Assembly: GCF_025449335.1 (NCBI RefSeq)
Contig: NZ_CP104883.1
Span: 2,782,501 to 2,846,500 of the forward strand
Source of the DNA: Bartonella sp. HY328
Lineage (GTDB): Bacteria; Pseudomonadota; Alphaproteobacteria; Rhizobiales; Rhizobiaceae
DNA length: 64,000 nt
Direction of reading: 5' to 3'
The stretch's first letter is position 1, and every line of letters begins with the position of its first letter. Made by a program: the position numbers and the translations under genes. A model generated the notes under the pieces. It searched no databases. It saw only the letters and a program-made list of their open reading frames with translations, and was not told the origin of the DNA. This document shows, in pieces, positions 36,361-44,854 of the stretch.

Positions 36361-37106
36361 GCGATAATCCAGTAACAAGTGATAAAAAAGTGCTGCTCAA
36401 AGTTAATAATATCCAAACTTTTTACGGCTCTATCCAAGCCTTAAAAAATGTCGATATTGAAGTACGACAAGGTGAAATTGTTACCCTTATTGGTGCCAAT
36501 GGTGCTGGTAAATCCACCTTGATGATGACTATTTTTGGTGCGCCACAAGCGCGTAGCGGTAGTATTATTTTTGATGGCCAAGATATTACCAAATTACCAT
36601 CCCATGAAATAGCCCGCCTACGTATTGCTCAATCACCAGAGGGGCGACGAATTTTTCCACGCATGAGCGTGTTGGAAAACCTACAAATGGGTGCAAGCCT
36701 TGATAATATGGCTTATTTTGATGAAGACGTTGAAAAAATGTTTTTACTTTTTCCACGTCTTAAAGAGCGTTTGCACCAACGCGGCGGCACACTTTCAGGT
36801 GGCGAGCAGCAAATGCTGGCAATTGCCCGTGCACTGATGGCAAGGCCGCGCTTGCTTCTGCTTGACGAACCTTCGCTTGGTCTTGCCCCGCTCATTGCTA
36901 AACAAATTTTTGCGGCAATTAAAGATTTAAACAAAACGACAGGGCTTACAGTATTTTTGGTTGAGCAAAATGCCTTTAGTGCGCTGCGCCTTGCTGATCG
37001 AGCTTATGTTATGGTCAATGGTGCCATTACCATGAGCGGCAGCGGACGCGAATTATTGGAAAATCCACAAGTTCGGGCAGCCTATTTAGAAGGCGGCCGT
37101 CATTAA
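36357..37106 (+). CDS. livF: Branched-chain amino acid ABC transporter ATPase LivF
   Basis: A 249-residue second ATPase with Walker A GANGAGKST, signature LSGGEQQMLAIARAL, Walker B LLLDEPSLGLAP, and the switch HVEQN variant FLVEQNAF. ATGA overlap with livG. Fourth gene of livHMGF. Confidence 0.94.
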   Translation: MSDNPVTSDKKVLLKVNNIQTFYGSIQALKNVDIEVRQGEIVTLIGANGAGKSTLMMTIFGAPQARSGSIIFDGQDITKLPSHEIARLRIAQSPEGRRIFPRMSVLENLQMGASLDNMAYFDEDVEKMFLLFPRLKERLHQRGGTLSGGEQQMLAIARALMARPRLLLLDEPSLGLAPLIAKQIFAAIKDLNKTTGLTVFLVEQNAFSALRLADRAYVMVNGAITMSGSGRELLENPQVRAAYLEGGRH

Positions 37107-37167
37107 GTTTTTCAGTTTTACAATTAAAATAAATATATAATAAGCATTTGCATAAAGGAGAAAACAA

Positions 37168-37560
37168 ATGAGAGGCATTTTATTCGAGCAATCCTCGATA
37201 GTTTATTTTCTCATCATCACAGTTATATTGGGTGGCGGTGCGGCTTGGATGACGGGTCGTGCCTGCGCCCAAACTTGGCGTAATTTTAAAATAGCACTTG
37301 GCTATATGGTGTTATTGGCAGTTGCCATTCGTTTCTTGCATTATGTTATTCCTTATTATCAAGCAGATACCGGCAATATGGCGTATCATGCAACATTTTT
37401 ATCGCTGCATTATTATTTGGTTGATCTTGCCGTTTTGCTTATTTTCTGCGCACTTGGCTATCGTAATACACGGGTAAACCAAATGGTGCGTCAATATGGT
37501 TGGCTTTATAAAAAGACATCGCCCCTTACTTATAGCGCAAAGCCTGAAATCAATAATTAA
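37168..37560 (+). CDS. Small membrane protein downstream of livF (DUF6867-like)
   Basis: A 130-residue protein with a conserved start MRGILFEQSSI, three or four hydrophobic segments, and the segment LGYRNTRVNQMVRQYGWLY. A gene of this kind follows livF in many Rhizobiales and is annotated as DUF6867; its role is unknown but the linkage suggests a part in the transporter. GGAGAAAA precedes the ATG. In other species the binding-protein gene usually follows here; in this window it does not. Confidence 0.75.
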   Translation: MRGILFEQSSIVYFLIITVILGGGAAWMTGRACAQTWRNFKIALGYMVLLAVAIRFLHYVIPYYQADTGNMAYHATFLSLHYYLVDLAVLLIFCALGYRNTRVNQMVRQYGWLYKKTSPLTYSAKPEINN

Positions 37561-37797
37561 ACAGTTTTATGAGCAATGGGCTGAGTCTTAATTGATGGGG
37601 ATTTTTAGCATTAATTAGCGTAAAAGTGTTTTTTTGCCTTACATTAGAAAAAAACTATCGATAATTAAGGTAAATTGTAAAATCTTATTGCAAAATAGCA
37701 GATTTTTCGTTTTTTCTTTCTTGGATTTTTGCTATAGCCGCACAATTATGCAGATAAATCCGGCAATGATGTCCGGCCATTACAAAGGAGCATTTCC

Positions 37798-38619
37798 ATG
37801 GCATTCTTTACTGCACTTAAACGCCGTACACTTTTAGCAATCATGTTATCTTTTGGTATGGTTGGTACAACCATGTCCGGACTTCATGCTGAGGATAAAA
37901 CAACCATTAAGCTTGGAGTGATGGATGGCCAAGAAGCTGATGTTTGGAAAGCAGCCGCAGAAGTTGCCAAAAAAGATGGGCTCAATATCGAACTCGTTTT
38001 ATTTAACGAATATGCTATACCAAATGAAGCGCTTAATGCAGGTGACCTTGATGCGAATGCGTTTCAGCATACACCTTACCTTGAATCACAAATTGCGCAA
38101 CGTGGTTATAAGCTAAGCATAGCTGGTGACACTGCATTATTCCCAATGGGCGTCTATTCTCGCAAGATTAAGAGCCTTGATGAATTAAAAGAAGGCGATA
38201 GTGTTGGCATTCCTGATGATCCATCAAATGAAGGCCGTGCATTGTTGGTTCTTGCCCAATATGGCATCATCACACTTAAAGACCCTAAAAATATTTTGGC
38301 AACACCAATTGACATCAAAGACAATCCAAAAAAATTGAAATTCGTTGAAATGAATGCCGGCATGCTTGGGCGCGTAATATCAGATGTCGACATTGCCGTC
38401 GTTAATACCAATTGGGCACTTGTCACTGGTCTTGATAGCGAAAAGGATGGTATTGCAAAAGAAAAGCCAGAAAATAATCCCTACACCAATATTATTGTTG
38501 TACGTACCGAAGACAAAGATAAGCCTTGGGTTAAAAAGCTTGTTTCTGCCTATCATAGTGAACCAGCCAGAGCAGAGCTTAAACGTATCTTTGGCAATAA
38601 TTACGCAACGACGTGGTAA
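37798..38619 (+). CDS. metQ: Methionine ABC transporter substrate-binding protein MetQ
   Basis: NlpA/MetQ family periplasmic methionine-binding protein of 273 residues. A cleavable signal peptide ends near SGLHAED; no lipobox Cys, so it is soluble rather than a lipoprotein. Family hallmarks are FNEYAIPNEALNAGDLDANAFQH and YPNS-like segments. AAGGAG precedes the ATG. The metN ATG overlaps its stop codon, so metQ-metN-metI is one operon. No SAM riboswitch is apparent in the 237-base leader. Confidence 0.93.
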   Translation: MAFFTALKRRTLLAIMLSFGMVGTTMSGLHAEDKTTIKLGVMDGQEADVWKAAAEVAKKDGLNIELVLFNEYAIPNEALNAGDLDANAFQHTPYLESQIAQRGYKLSIAGDTALFPMGVYSRKIKSLDELKEGDSVGIPDDPSNEGRALLVLAQYGIITLKDPKNILATPIDIKDNPKKLKFVEMNAGMLGRVISDVDIAVVNTNWALVTGLDSEKDGIAKEKPENNPYTNIIVVRTEDKDKPWVKKLVSAYHSEPARAELKRIFGNNYATTW

Positions 38620-39653
38620 TGACATTAAAAACAAACCCAGTTTTAGAACTGAAGCACATCCGTCGCCATTTTGCACAAACGGCGGCGGTTGATGATATTT
38701 CATTAACCGTTAATAAGGGCGAAATCCTTGGTATAATTGGCCGCAGCGGCGCGGGGAAATCTACCCTTATCCGTTGTTTTAACGGCCTTGAAACCATTGA
38801 TGAAGGACAGATTTATTTTGAAGGCCAGGATATTTCAAAACTCAAGGACGATCAATGGCGTAAAATACGCCACAAAATTGGTATGATTTTCCAGCATTTC
38901 AATCTCTTATCTTCTAAAACAGTCATTGAAAATATTGCACTTCCCCTTAAACTTGTAGGTGTTGAGCGACAAAAAAGGCTTGAGCGCGCGCTTGAATTAT
39001 TAGATCTTGTTGGACTTGCAGATAAAGCTGATATGTATCCAGTGCAATTATCAGGCGGCCAAAAGCAGCGAGTTGGCATTGCCAGAGCTCTTGCTGGCAA
39101 TCCAAGCATTTTACTATCAGATGAAGCAACCTCGGCGCTTGACCCTGAAACAACCCAATCAATCCTTGAGCTTTTGCGAGAAATTAATCGCAAAATGCAA
39201 CTCACCATTATTCTCATTACCCATGAGATGGAAGTTGTCCGCTCGATTGCTGATCGCTTAATCGTTCTTGACCAAGGAAAAATTGTTGAACAAGGCTTGG
39301 TTAAAGAGATTTTTGCCCGCCCACAAAATGCCACCACGAAATCGCTTTTACAGGTTATCACACCGCAATTGCCCAGTATGATCGCCGATAAAATGCATGA
39401 GTCTTATGGAAAAGATGCAATTATTGAATTGCATATTTCGGGTGAAGAAGCGCGTAAGCCATTTTTTTATAATCTTGCCGATGAAACCGGCATGGTCACT
39501 CGTATTTTACAAGGCGGTATTGATACAATACAAGATGAGCCTATCGGCTTATTTTTTATTGCAGCAGATGCAACAGATAAGAAACAACTTGAGCACGCCA
39601 TTAAATGGTTAAAACAACGGGCAAACCACTGCGAGGTCTTGGGTTATGTTTGA
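38619..39653 (+). CDS. metN: Methionine ABC transporter ATPase MetN
   Basis: A 344-residue ATPase with Walker A GRSGAGKST, signature LSGGQKQRVGIARAL, Walker B LLSDEATSALDP, and a C-terminal NIL/ACT-type domain (about residues 260-344) that senses methionine. A six-base-longer GTG start exists, but the ATG in TAATG, overlapping the metQ stop, is preferred. Overlaps metI by eight bases. Confidence 0.94.
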   Translation: MTLKTNPVLELKHIRRHFAQTAAVDDISLTVNKGEILGIIGRSGAGKSTLIRCFNGLETIDEGQIYFEGQDISKLKDDQWRKIRHKIGMIFQHFNLLSSKTVIENIALPLKLVGVERQKRLERALELLDLVGLADKADMYPVQLSGGQKQRVGIARALAGNPSILLSDEATSALDPETTQSILELLREINRKMQLTIILITHEMEVVRSIADRLIVLDQGKIVEQGLVKEIFARPQNATTKSLLQVITPQLPSMIADKMHESYGKDAIIELHISGEEARKPFFYNLADETGMVTRILQGGIDTIQDEPIGLFFIAADATDKKQLEHAIKWLKQRANHCEVLGYV

Positions 39654-40320
39654 TGCCGCTAGTCTTAATGCCATTCAAGAAAAAGTGCCTCAGGCTATTA
39701 TAGATACATTTGTTATGACCGGTGTTTCCGGACTTTTTGTACTTTTTTTAGGATTTCCGCTTGGCTTACTTCTTTATGTTACCGAAAAAGGTGGCCTTTT
39801 TGAAAACGCTTGGCTTAATCGGCCGATCAGTGCCATTGTTGACGCCGTAAGAGCAATTCCATGGATTATCTTAATTATTACCCTTCAAATACCGATGAGA
39901 GCTCTTTGGGGGCGTGGAATTGGCAATGAAGCCGTTATTTTTGTTTTGATTGTCTCGGCCGTTCCTTTTTATGCACGAATGTCGGAATTGTCATTTCGCA
40001 ATGTCGATAAAAATTTGATTGATGCTGTACGATCAATGGGTGCCAGTCGTTGGCAGCTTATTCGCGAAGTTATTATTCCAGAAGCTTTTTCAAGTATCAT
40101 CCTTGGCTTTACTGTAACAATTATTTCAATTATCGGTGCCAGTGCTATGGCTGGCTTCATTGGTGGCGGCGGCCTTGGTCAAATTGCAATTAGCTACGGT
40201 TTTAATCGCGGCATGACTGATGTGATGATTATTGTCGTTGCAATCCTTATTGCACTTAATGTTGCAGTTCAATGGTTTGGTAACTATCTTTCACACTCGT
40301 TTGACCATACCAAACGCTAA
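39646..40320 (+). CDS. metI: Methionine ABC transporter permease MetI
   Basis: A 224-residue inner-membrane permease with five or so hydrophobic segments. It has the family's VDAVRAIPWIILIITL and the ATPase-contact loop RSMGASRWQLIREVIIPEA (EAA motif). The end MIIVVAILIALNVAVQWFGNYL is typical. It is followed by a hairpin terminator. Confidence 0.94.
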   Translation: MFDAASLNAIQEKVPQAIIDTFVMTGVSGLFVLFLGFPLGLLLYVTEKGGLFENAWLNRPISAIVDAVRAIPWIILIITLQIPMRALWGRGIGNEAVIFVLIVSAVPFYARMSELSFRNVDKNLIDAVRSMGASRWQLIREVIIPEAFSSIILGFTVTIISIIGASAMAGFIGGGGLGQIAISYGFNRGMTDVMIIVVAILIALNVAVQWFGNYLSHSFDHTKR

Positions 40321-40328
40321 AAACCCAA

Positions 40329-40360
40329 TAAAAGTGTGGAGGGATTTCACACTTTTATTA
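40329..40360. terminator. Terminator after metI
   Basis: Stem TAAAAGTGTG (40329-40338) with CACACTTTTA (40348-40357). A-rich before and T-rich inside the stem, so it can act for metI and possibly for the converging GNAT gene. Confidence 0.8.
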
Positions 40361-40415
40361 AAACTTGATTAGCGTAAGAAACGAATAATCCACTTAATAG
40401 CATTCTATAGGTGAT

Positions 40416-40922
40416 CTATTCAGTAAATTGATCATCTCTTACCAAAACAAACCAATCAACATCATCCAGCTTGAAGCGGCCAGCCTCGGTAAAGCCAATT
40501 TTTTCGTGCGCCTTGAGCGATATGATATTATCACTATTAATAAAAGCAATGGCTTTACCGCTATTTAACGAGCAAATTTTATCGCATAATTTAGCAAGTA
40601 AGCCCTGCCCGCGAAAATCCTCACCAATACAGACGGGGCCATAAAACCAGTCATCACGGGTTAAGTTAGGATAAAGTTCGACAATCTTCTTGGCAACTGG
40701 AGGCAGGCCATCAGAATCAACCGAAAAGCTAAAAACAACTCCGGCAATCTGTTCGCCAACTTGCGCAATCACTGTTGTGAGGCTTGTTCTAAACATGCCT
40801 TCAACTTTTTTTAGCGGATATTCGCCAAAAAGACCACCATGATTAGATTGAGAATTCTTTTGCAATAACGGCGCTACATGCTGACAATCAGCAAGGATCA
40901 TTTTACGTGTCGTAACATTCAT
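40416..40922 (-). CDS. GNAT family N-acetyltransferase
   Basis: Acetyl-CoA-dependent transferase of 168 residues from the ATG at 40922, which is preceded by GGGGGTAG; a longer frame of 54 bases has no better site. It has the GNAT core GPVCIGEDFRGQGLLAKLCDKI (acetyl-CoA pyrophosphate loop) and the C-terminal HEKIGFTEAGRF. Substrate unknown. It is convergent with metI. Confidence 0.82.
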   Translation of the reverse strand: MNVTTRKMILADCQHVAPLLQKNSQSNHGGLFGEYPLKKVEGMFRTSLTTVIAQVGEQIAGVVFSFSVDSDGLPPVAKKIVELYPNLTRDDWFYGPVCIGEDFRGQGLLAKLCDKICSLNSGKAIAFINSDNIISLKAHEKIGFTEAGRFKLDDVDWFVLVRDDQFTE

Positions 40923-41485
40923 TATTCTACCCCCATTCATTCTCGTTATGTTAAGAAAAATATATGAGTCGTACAAAACACAATTACATTACTAGATTTA
41001 TCAATACCAATATTGCCTGCATATTACTGGTAAAGCGACATCCCCAGTTCATCGACCGCCATCAAAATTTTATAAGTTTTCTCATAAATTACCCTATCAC
41101 ACAATAATTAACGATCCAAAGCTCTATAAGTTCAACAGTCAATTTGGCAACAGTAACTGGCGTTATAATAAATAGATCACTCAAAAATGCCGCTTTTGTG
41201 TTATAAATAGCAATTATAGACCGTTGTCATTAAGATAGTCTCAAGTTTTTTTTGTTAAAAGCTGACGAAAATTGTTGGTCAAAAAACCAGCTTTTGGCTA
41301 AGCATGAGATCATAAAATTCACCGGTTTGATGGTGCTATTGATAATCGAGAATGGAGTTATAAATATAGAATAGAAGATTCAAGCCGATGAATCGCTATT
41401 TGAATTATTCTAAATTAATAGTTTCTTATTAAAGAGATTATAGGGATTATATAAGAATATATAAATTTATATGTAAGAGGACCGC
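40923..41485. other. Non-coding region upstream of lptC
   Basis: About 560 bases between divergent genes. It is very AT-rich and must contain the promoter of lptC-lptA-lptB. No small gene, hairpin or repeat stood out. Confidence 0.5.
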
Positions 41486-42151
41486 GTGAACGATCGCCAG
41501 AATAACAGCAACAGTATTTTCGCAGTAGATGCTAAAAAAGACAGTGTTTTTTTGGCGGCGATGAAGCATTCTGGCCGAGTGAAATTTATCAAAATTTTAT
41601 TGCCGATCATTGCTGTGGTCATTGCTGGAATTTTTGCATGGTTTACATTTTTTTCTGCCCCTTCAACAGCAGATATTGTTGCGCTTAATACTGAGGGCAA
41701 TGACAAACTTGTCATGACTAGCCCAAAAATAGAGGGTTATTCAAAAAGCCAAAAGCCTTATTCATTTAATGCTAGTCGCGCAGTGCAAGATCCGCTAAGG
41801 CCGGGTCTGATTGAGCTTGAAGACATTACCGCTAAAATGCCACTTGGTGAAAGAGCTATGGCCGACGTTAATGCCATAAGCGGAATTTATGACAATATTA
41901 ACGGACGTATGGTGCTTGAAAAACCATTTAGCGTTACCACCAGCGATGGGGTTAAGGCAAGTTTTCAATCTGCTGATATTAATATTGAAACAAGCCGTTT
42001 AACGACAAAAGAACCAGTAGAAATTATTCGAGACAGAGAACATTTGACGGCTGATAGTTTAAGTATTAAAGAAAATGGACAGGTCTTTGTCTTCAAAGGA
42101 AAAGTACAACTTATTATTGCGCCGCAAGATGCAGGTAACAAAGCACAATAA
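41486..42151 (+). CDS. lptC: LPS export protein LptC
   Basis: Bitopic inner-membrane protein that passes lipopolysaccharide from LptBFG to LptA. The 221 residues include an N-terminal cytoplasmic part, one helix (about 36-58), and a periplasmic beta-jellyroll (from about 70). It starts with GTG, preceded by AGAGG, since no ATG is in position. The lptA frame overlaps its stop by one base. Confidence 0.88.
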   Translation: MNDRQNNSNSIFAVDAKKDSVFLAAMKHSGRVKFIKILLPIIAVVIAGIFAWFTFFSAPSTADIVALNTEGNDKLVMTSPKIEGYSKSQKPYSFNASRAVQDPLRPGLIELEDITAKMPLGERAMADVNAISGIYDNINGRMVLEKPFSVTTSDGVKASFQSADINIETSRLTTKEPVEIIRDREHLTADSLSIKENGQVFVFKGKVQLIIAPQDAGNKAQ

Positions 42152-42768
42152 TGAAAAATATGGGTAGTTCGAGCCCAGTGAAGGAGCGCCAAACAATGCT
42201 AAATATTTGCACTCGTCATCACATGGGCCGCTTGGCTTTAATTGTGGGATGCTTATTTACACTTGCGCCTGCTGCGATAGCGCAGCAGGCCAATTTTGGT
42301 CTCAATCTTTCTGGCGGTAAAGAGCCTATAAAGATTGATGCTGACAACCTTGAAATGCGCGATAAGGAAGGCGTTGCCGTATTTTCTGGCAATGTTACGG
42401 TTATCCAAGGTGACCGTTTGCTTAAAGCTGGTAAAATGATTGTCTATTATGCAAAGCCCGATGGTACAAAACCACAAGCAGCCGCAAGCGGTGGCCTTGG
42501 CTCAAGCGGCATTGAAAAAATGGAAGTTTCAAACAATGTCTATATAAAGCAAGGAACCCAGATTGCGACCGGTGAGCAAGGGGCGTTTAATGGCAAAACC
42601 AATGTTATGATTTTAACGGGTAGCAATGTTGTTTTAACCGATGGTGACAGTGTTGCGACTGGTTGTAAACTCACCGCCCATATGGATAGTGGCAAAGCTT
42701 TTCTTGAAAGTTGCTCAAACCCTCAAAAAAAGGGCCGCGTTTCTGTTATCATGAACAAATCAGAATAA
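42151..42768 (+). CDS. lptA: LPS transport periplasmic protein LptA (OstA-like)
   Basis: Periplasmic bridge protein for LPS transport. The family core KIDADNLEMRDKEGVAVFSGNV lies near residue 64, followed by NVVLTDGDSVATGCKL near the end. A signal peptide is visible (LIVGCLFTLAPAAIA). The longest frame starts at 42151 overlapping the lptC stop; an alternative ATG at 42196 has AAGGAG nine bases upstream and gives a 190-residue preprotein with a more typical signal peptide, so 42196 may be the true start. Operon with lptC and lptB. Confidence 0.9.
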   Translation: MKNMGSSSPVKERQTMLNICTRHHMGRLALIVGCLFTLAPAAIAQQANFGLNLSGGKEPIKIDADNLEMRDKEGVAVFSGNVTVIQGDRLLKAGKMIVYYAKPDGTKPQAAASGGLGSSGIEKMEVSNNVYIKQGTQIATGEQGAFNGKTNVMILTGSNVVLTDGDSVATGCKLTAHMDSGKAFLESCSNPQKKGRVSVIMNKSE

Positions 42769-42778
42769 AGATAGAGTA

Positions 42779-43588
42779 ATGCAACAAATTGTTGAAGAAA
42801 CAATCGAAATTGAGCGCGATAACCAACCAAATGGCCAAGCCGACGAAAATGCCGTTAATCGCTACAAAGGTACTCTTATTGCTCGGAATTTGAGCAAGGC
42901 CTATCGCGGACGCGACGTGGTCAGCGATGTTTCTTTTGGGGTGCGTGCTGGTGAAGCTGTTGGCATTTTAGGACCCAATGGTGCTGGTAAAACGACCTGT
43001 TTTTATATGGTAACCGGTCTTGTTCCAGCTGATGGTGGTTCAATAGAGATTGATGGCTTTGATGTCACCACCATGCCCATGTATCGTCGCGCTCGCCTAG
43101 GTATTGGATATTTGCCACAAGAAGCCTCCATTTTTCGCGGTTTAAGTGTTGAAAACAACATTAAAGCCGTTTTGGAAGTTGTCGAAAAAGACAAAAAAAA
43201 GCGGGCGCTGCAATTAGACGAATTACTTGAAGAATTTAAAATTTCGCATTTGCGTAAATCCCAAGCAATTTCTCTATCTGGTGGTGAAAGACGACGTCTT
43301 GAGATTGCGCGCGCTTTGGCCTCAAAGCCAAATTTTATGTTACTTGATGAACCGTTTGCTGGTATTGATCCGATTGCTATTGCTGATATCCAACAATTGG
43401 TTCGACACTTAACTCGTCGTGGAATTGGCGTTTTGATCACAGACCACAATGTGAGAGAAACATTGGGGCTAGTCGATCGCGCTTATATTATCCATTCAGG
43501 TCAGGTATTAACTCATGGCTCACCTGATGAAATTGTTGCCAATGCTGATGTGCGCCGCCTTTATCTTGGCAATACATTTTCTTTATAA
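42779..43588 (+). CDS. lptB: LPS export ABC transporter ATPase LptB
   Basis: A 269-residue ATPase of the LptBFG extractor, with Walker A GPNGAGKTT, signature LSGGERRRLEIARAL, Walker B MLLDEPFAGIDP, and switch His in LITDHNVRE. Residues 1-30 form a short acidic extension. It follows lptA by 10 bases and ends in a hairpin terminator. In many Rhizobiales rpoN follows lptB; here ihfB follows after 550 bases. Confidence 0.95.
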   Translation: MQQIVEETIEIERDNQPNGQADENAVNRYKGTLIARNLSKAYRGRDVVSDVSFGVRAGEAVGILGPNGAGKTTCFYMVTGLVPADGGSIEIDGFDVTTMPMYRRARLGIGYLPQEASIFRGLSVENNIKAVLEVVEKDKKKRALQLDELLEEFKISHLRKSQAISLSGGERRRLEIARALASKPNFMLLDEPFAGIDPIAIADIQQLVRHLTRRGIGVLITDHNVRETLGLVDRAYIIHSGQVLTHGSPDEIVANADVRRLYLGNTFSL

Positions 43589-43623
43589 AAGCAACGCAAA
43601 ATTTTGTTCAACCAAAATGGTTT

Positions 43624-43660
43624 AAGCAACTGGCGCCATCTATGCCAGTTGTTTGATTTT
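43624..43660 (+). terminator. Rho-independent terminator after lptB
   Basis: An 11-bp stem, 43624-43634 with 43644-43654, nine-base loop, then GATTTT. Confidence 0.75.
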
Positions 43661-44141
43661 CATAAAAATTAAATTGTTGTAAGTGCGGTATCCAAAAGAA
43701 TAATGCATAAAATGTCTATTTTTCAATAAAAACCATGAAAAATTCCTAATTTTTAATAAAAAAGTTGACGGATAAAGACCTTGGCTTCATAAGTCACTTT
43801 AAAACTTATTCTGGTTTTGCATACCAGAATGACAAATAAATTTATGTAATTGGATCGTCTAAAACTAATTCACCATTATTACAGCCTAAATTGCTGTAAA
43901 GCTGTTACTTTTTATAGATTTTTGTTCAGGTACTTCACAGTGCTTGCAAATTGTTTTAAAAGAAGTAGGTAGAGCTATAATTGCCAAATTGCTGATTCAC
44001 GTTAACGTGATAATTGTTGAGTTAATATTTGGTCATGATAGTACTGGATTTTAAATTAGACAGTTGCAATGGCATTTTACCAAAGCATTTTATGCTAATA
44101 TATAAAATAAATTTTATAATTCGCTGAAACGGAGATCAATT
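43661..44141. other. Non-coding region upstream of ihfB
   Basis: About 480 bases. It contains a small dyad ATTCTGGT/ACCAGAAT near 43808-43831 and a perfect 14-bp palindrome TCACGTTAACGTGA at 43997-44010, 130 bases before ihfB. No trace of rpoN or hpf coding sequence is visible. Confidence 0.5.
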
Positions 44142-44429
44142 GTGATAAAATCGGAACTCGTGCAAATCATTGCCAGCCGTAACCCGCATCTTTTCCAGCG
44201 CGATGTTGAAAACATTGTCAGTACAGTTTTTAACGAAATTTCCGATGCATTGGCTGAAGGAAACCGCGTTGAACTAAGAGGTTTTGGTGCTTTTTCCGTT
44301 AAGAACCGCCCGTCTCGCGTCGGCCGCAATCCACGCACTGGCGATGCCGTAGAAGTTGAAGAGAAATGGGTACCATTTTTTAAAACTGGTAAAGAATTAC
44401 GTGACCGTTTGAATAGCGAAGACGAATGA
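44142..44429 (+). CDS. ihfB: Integration host factor subunit beta
   Basis: DNA-bending nucleoid protein, partner of IhfA, 95 residues. It carries the HU/IHF core GNRVELRGFGAFSVKNRPSRVGRNPRTGD; the RNPRTG arm inserts Pro into the minor groove. Starts with GTG, preceded by GGAGATCAA. Overlaps the following LapA-like gene by four bases. The pair ihfB-lapA is common in proteobacteria. Confidence 0.95.
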   Translation: MIKSELVQIIASRNPHLFQRDVENIVSTVFNEISDALAEGNRVELRGFGAFSVKNRPSRVGRNPRTGDAVEVEEKWVPFFKTGKELRDRLNSEDE

Positions 44430-44737
44430 CTTTAAAACGTATCATAGCAGCAATCATCTTAATTCCATTGGCCATTATTGTTGTGGCCTTTATGGTTGCT
44501 AATCGCGCTGCGGCCACATTGGCACTTAATCCATTTGATAGCACCACGTGGCATTTTACTTTGCCGTTTTTTATCTGGCTATTTTTGTTTTTAATTATAG
44601 GTATGGTTATTGGTGGGGTTGCAGTGTGGTTTGAGCAACATAAATACCGCAAAGCCTTGCATGATTGCCAAAGTGAATTAGCAGCAGAAAAAGCAAAAAA
44701 TCGCAACCATGATCTTGATATTGCTGCCAAATCATAA
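44426..44737 (+). CDS. LapA domain (DUF1049) membrane protein
   Basis: A 103-residue protein with two membrane helices (about 5-26 and 44-68) and a short coiled-coil C-terminus (HDCQSELAAEKAKNR), matching LapA/YciS, which helps lipopolysaccharide assembly in E. coli by working with LapB. ATGA overlap with ihfB. No lapB is seen here. Confidence 0.82.
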   Translation: MTLKRIIAAIILIPLAIIVVAFMVANRAAATLALNPFDSTTWHFTLPFFIWLFLFLIIGMVIGGVAVWFEQHKYRKALHDCQSELAAEKAKNRNHDLDIAAKS

Positions 44738-44854
44738 AATATGGCTATAAATAAACAGCATGATAAATTTTTTGCTATTATTAGCATTTAAAATCACTGT
44801 TTTTAATATCGTCATAATCTTGCTCTTATCCAAGATAAACTATTATGCGGGCCT

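Noticed and set aside
37561..37797. SAM riboswitch before the methionine transporter
   Set aside because: No SAM-I, SAM-II or related conserved core could be matched; only a weak CCGG dyad near the start.
37634..37837. 67-codon frame before metQ
   Set aside because: Overlaps the metQ start in another frame and lacks a ribosome site; the metQ signal peptide and AAGGAG site are clear.
43808..43831. Dyad ATTCTGGT/ACCAGAAT as a second terminator after lptB
   Set aside because: No T run follows; the hairpin at 43624 is a better terminator.
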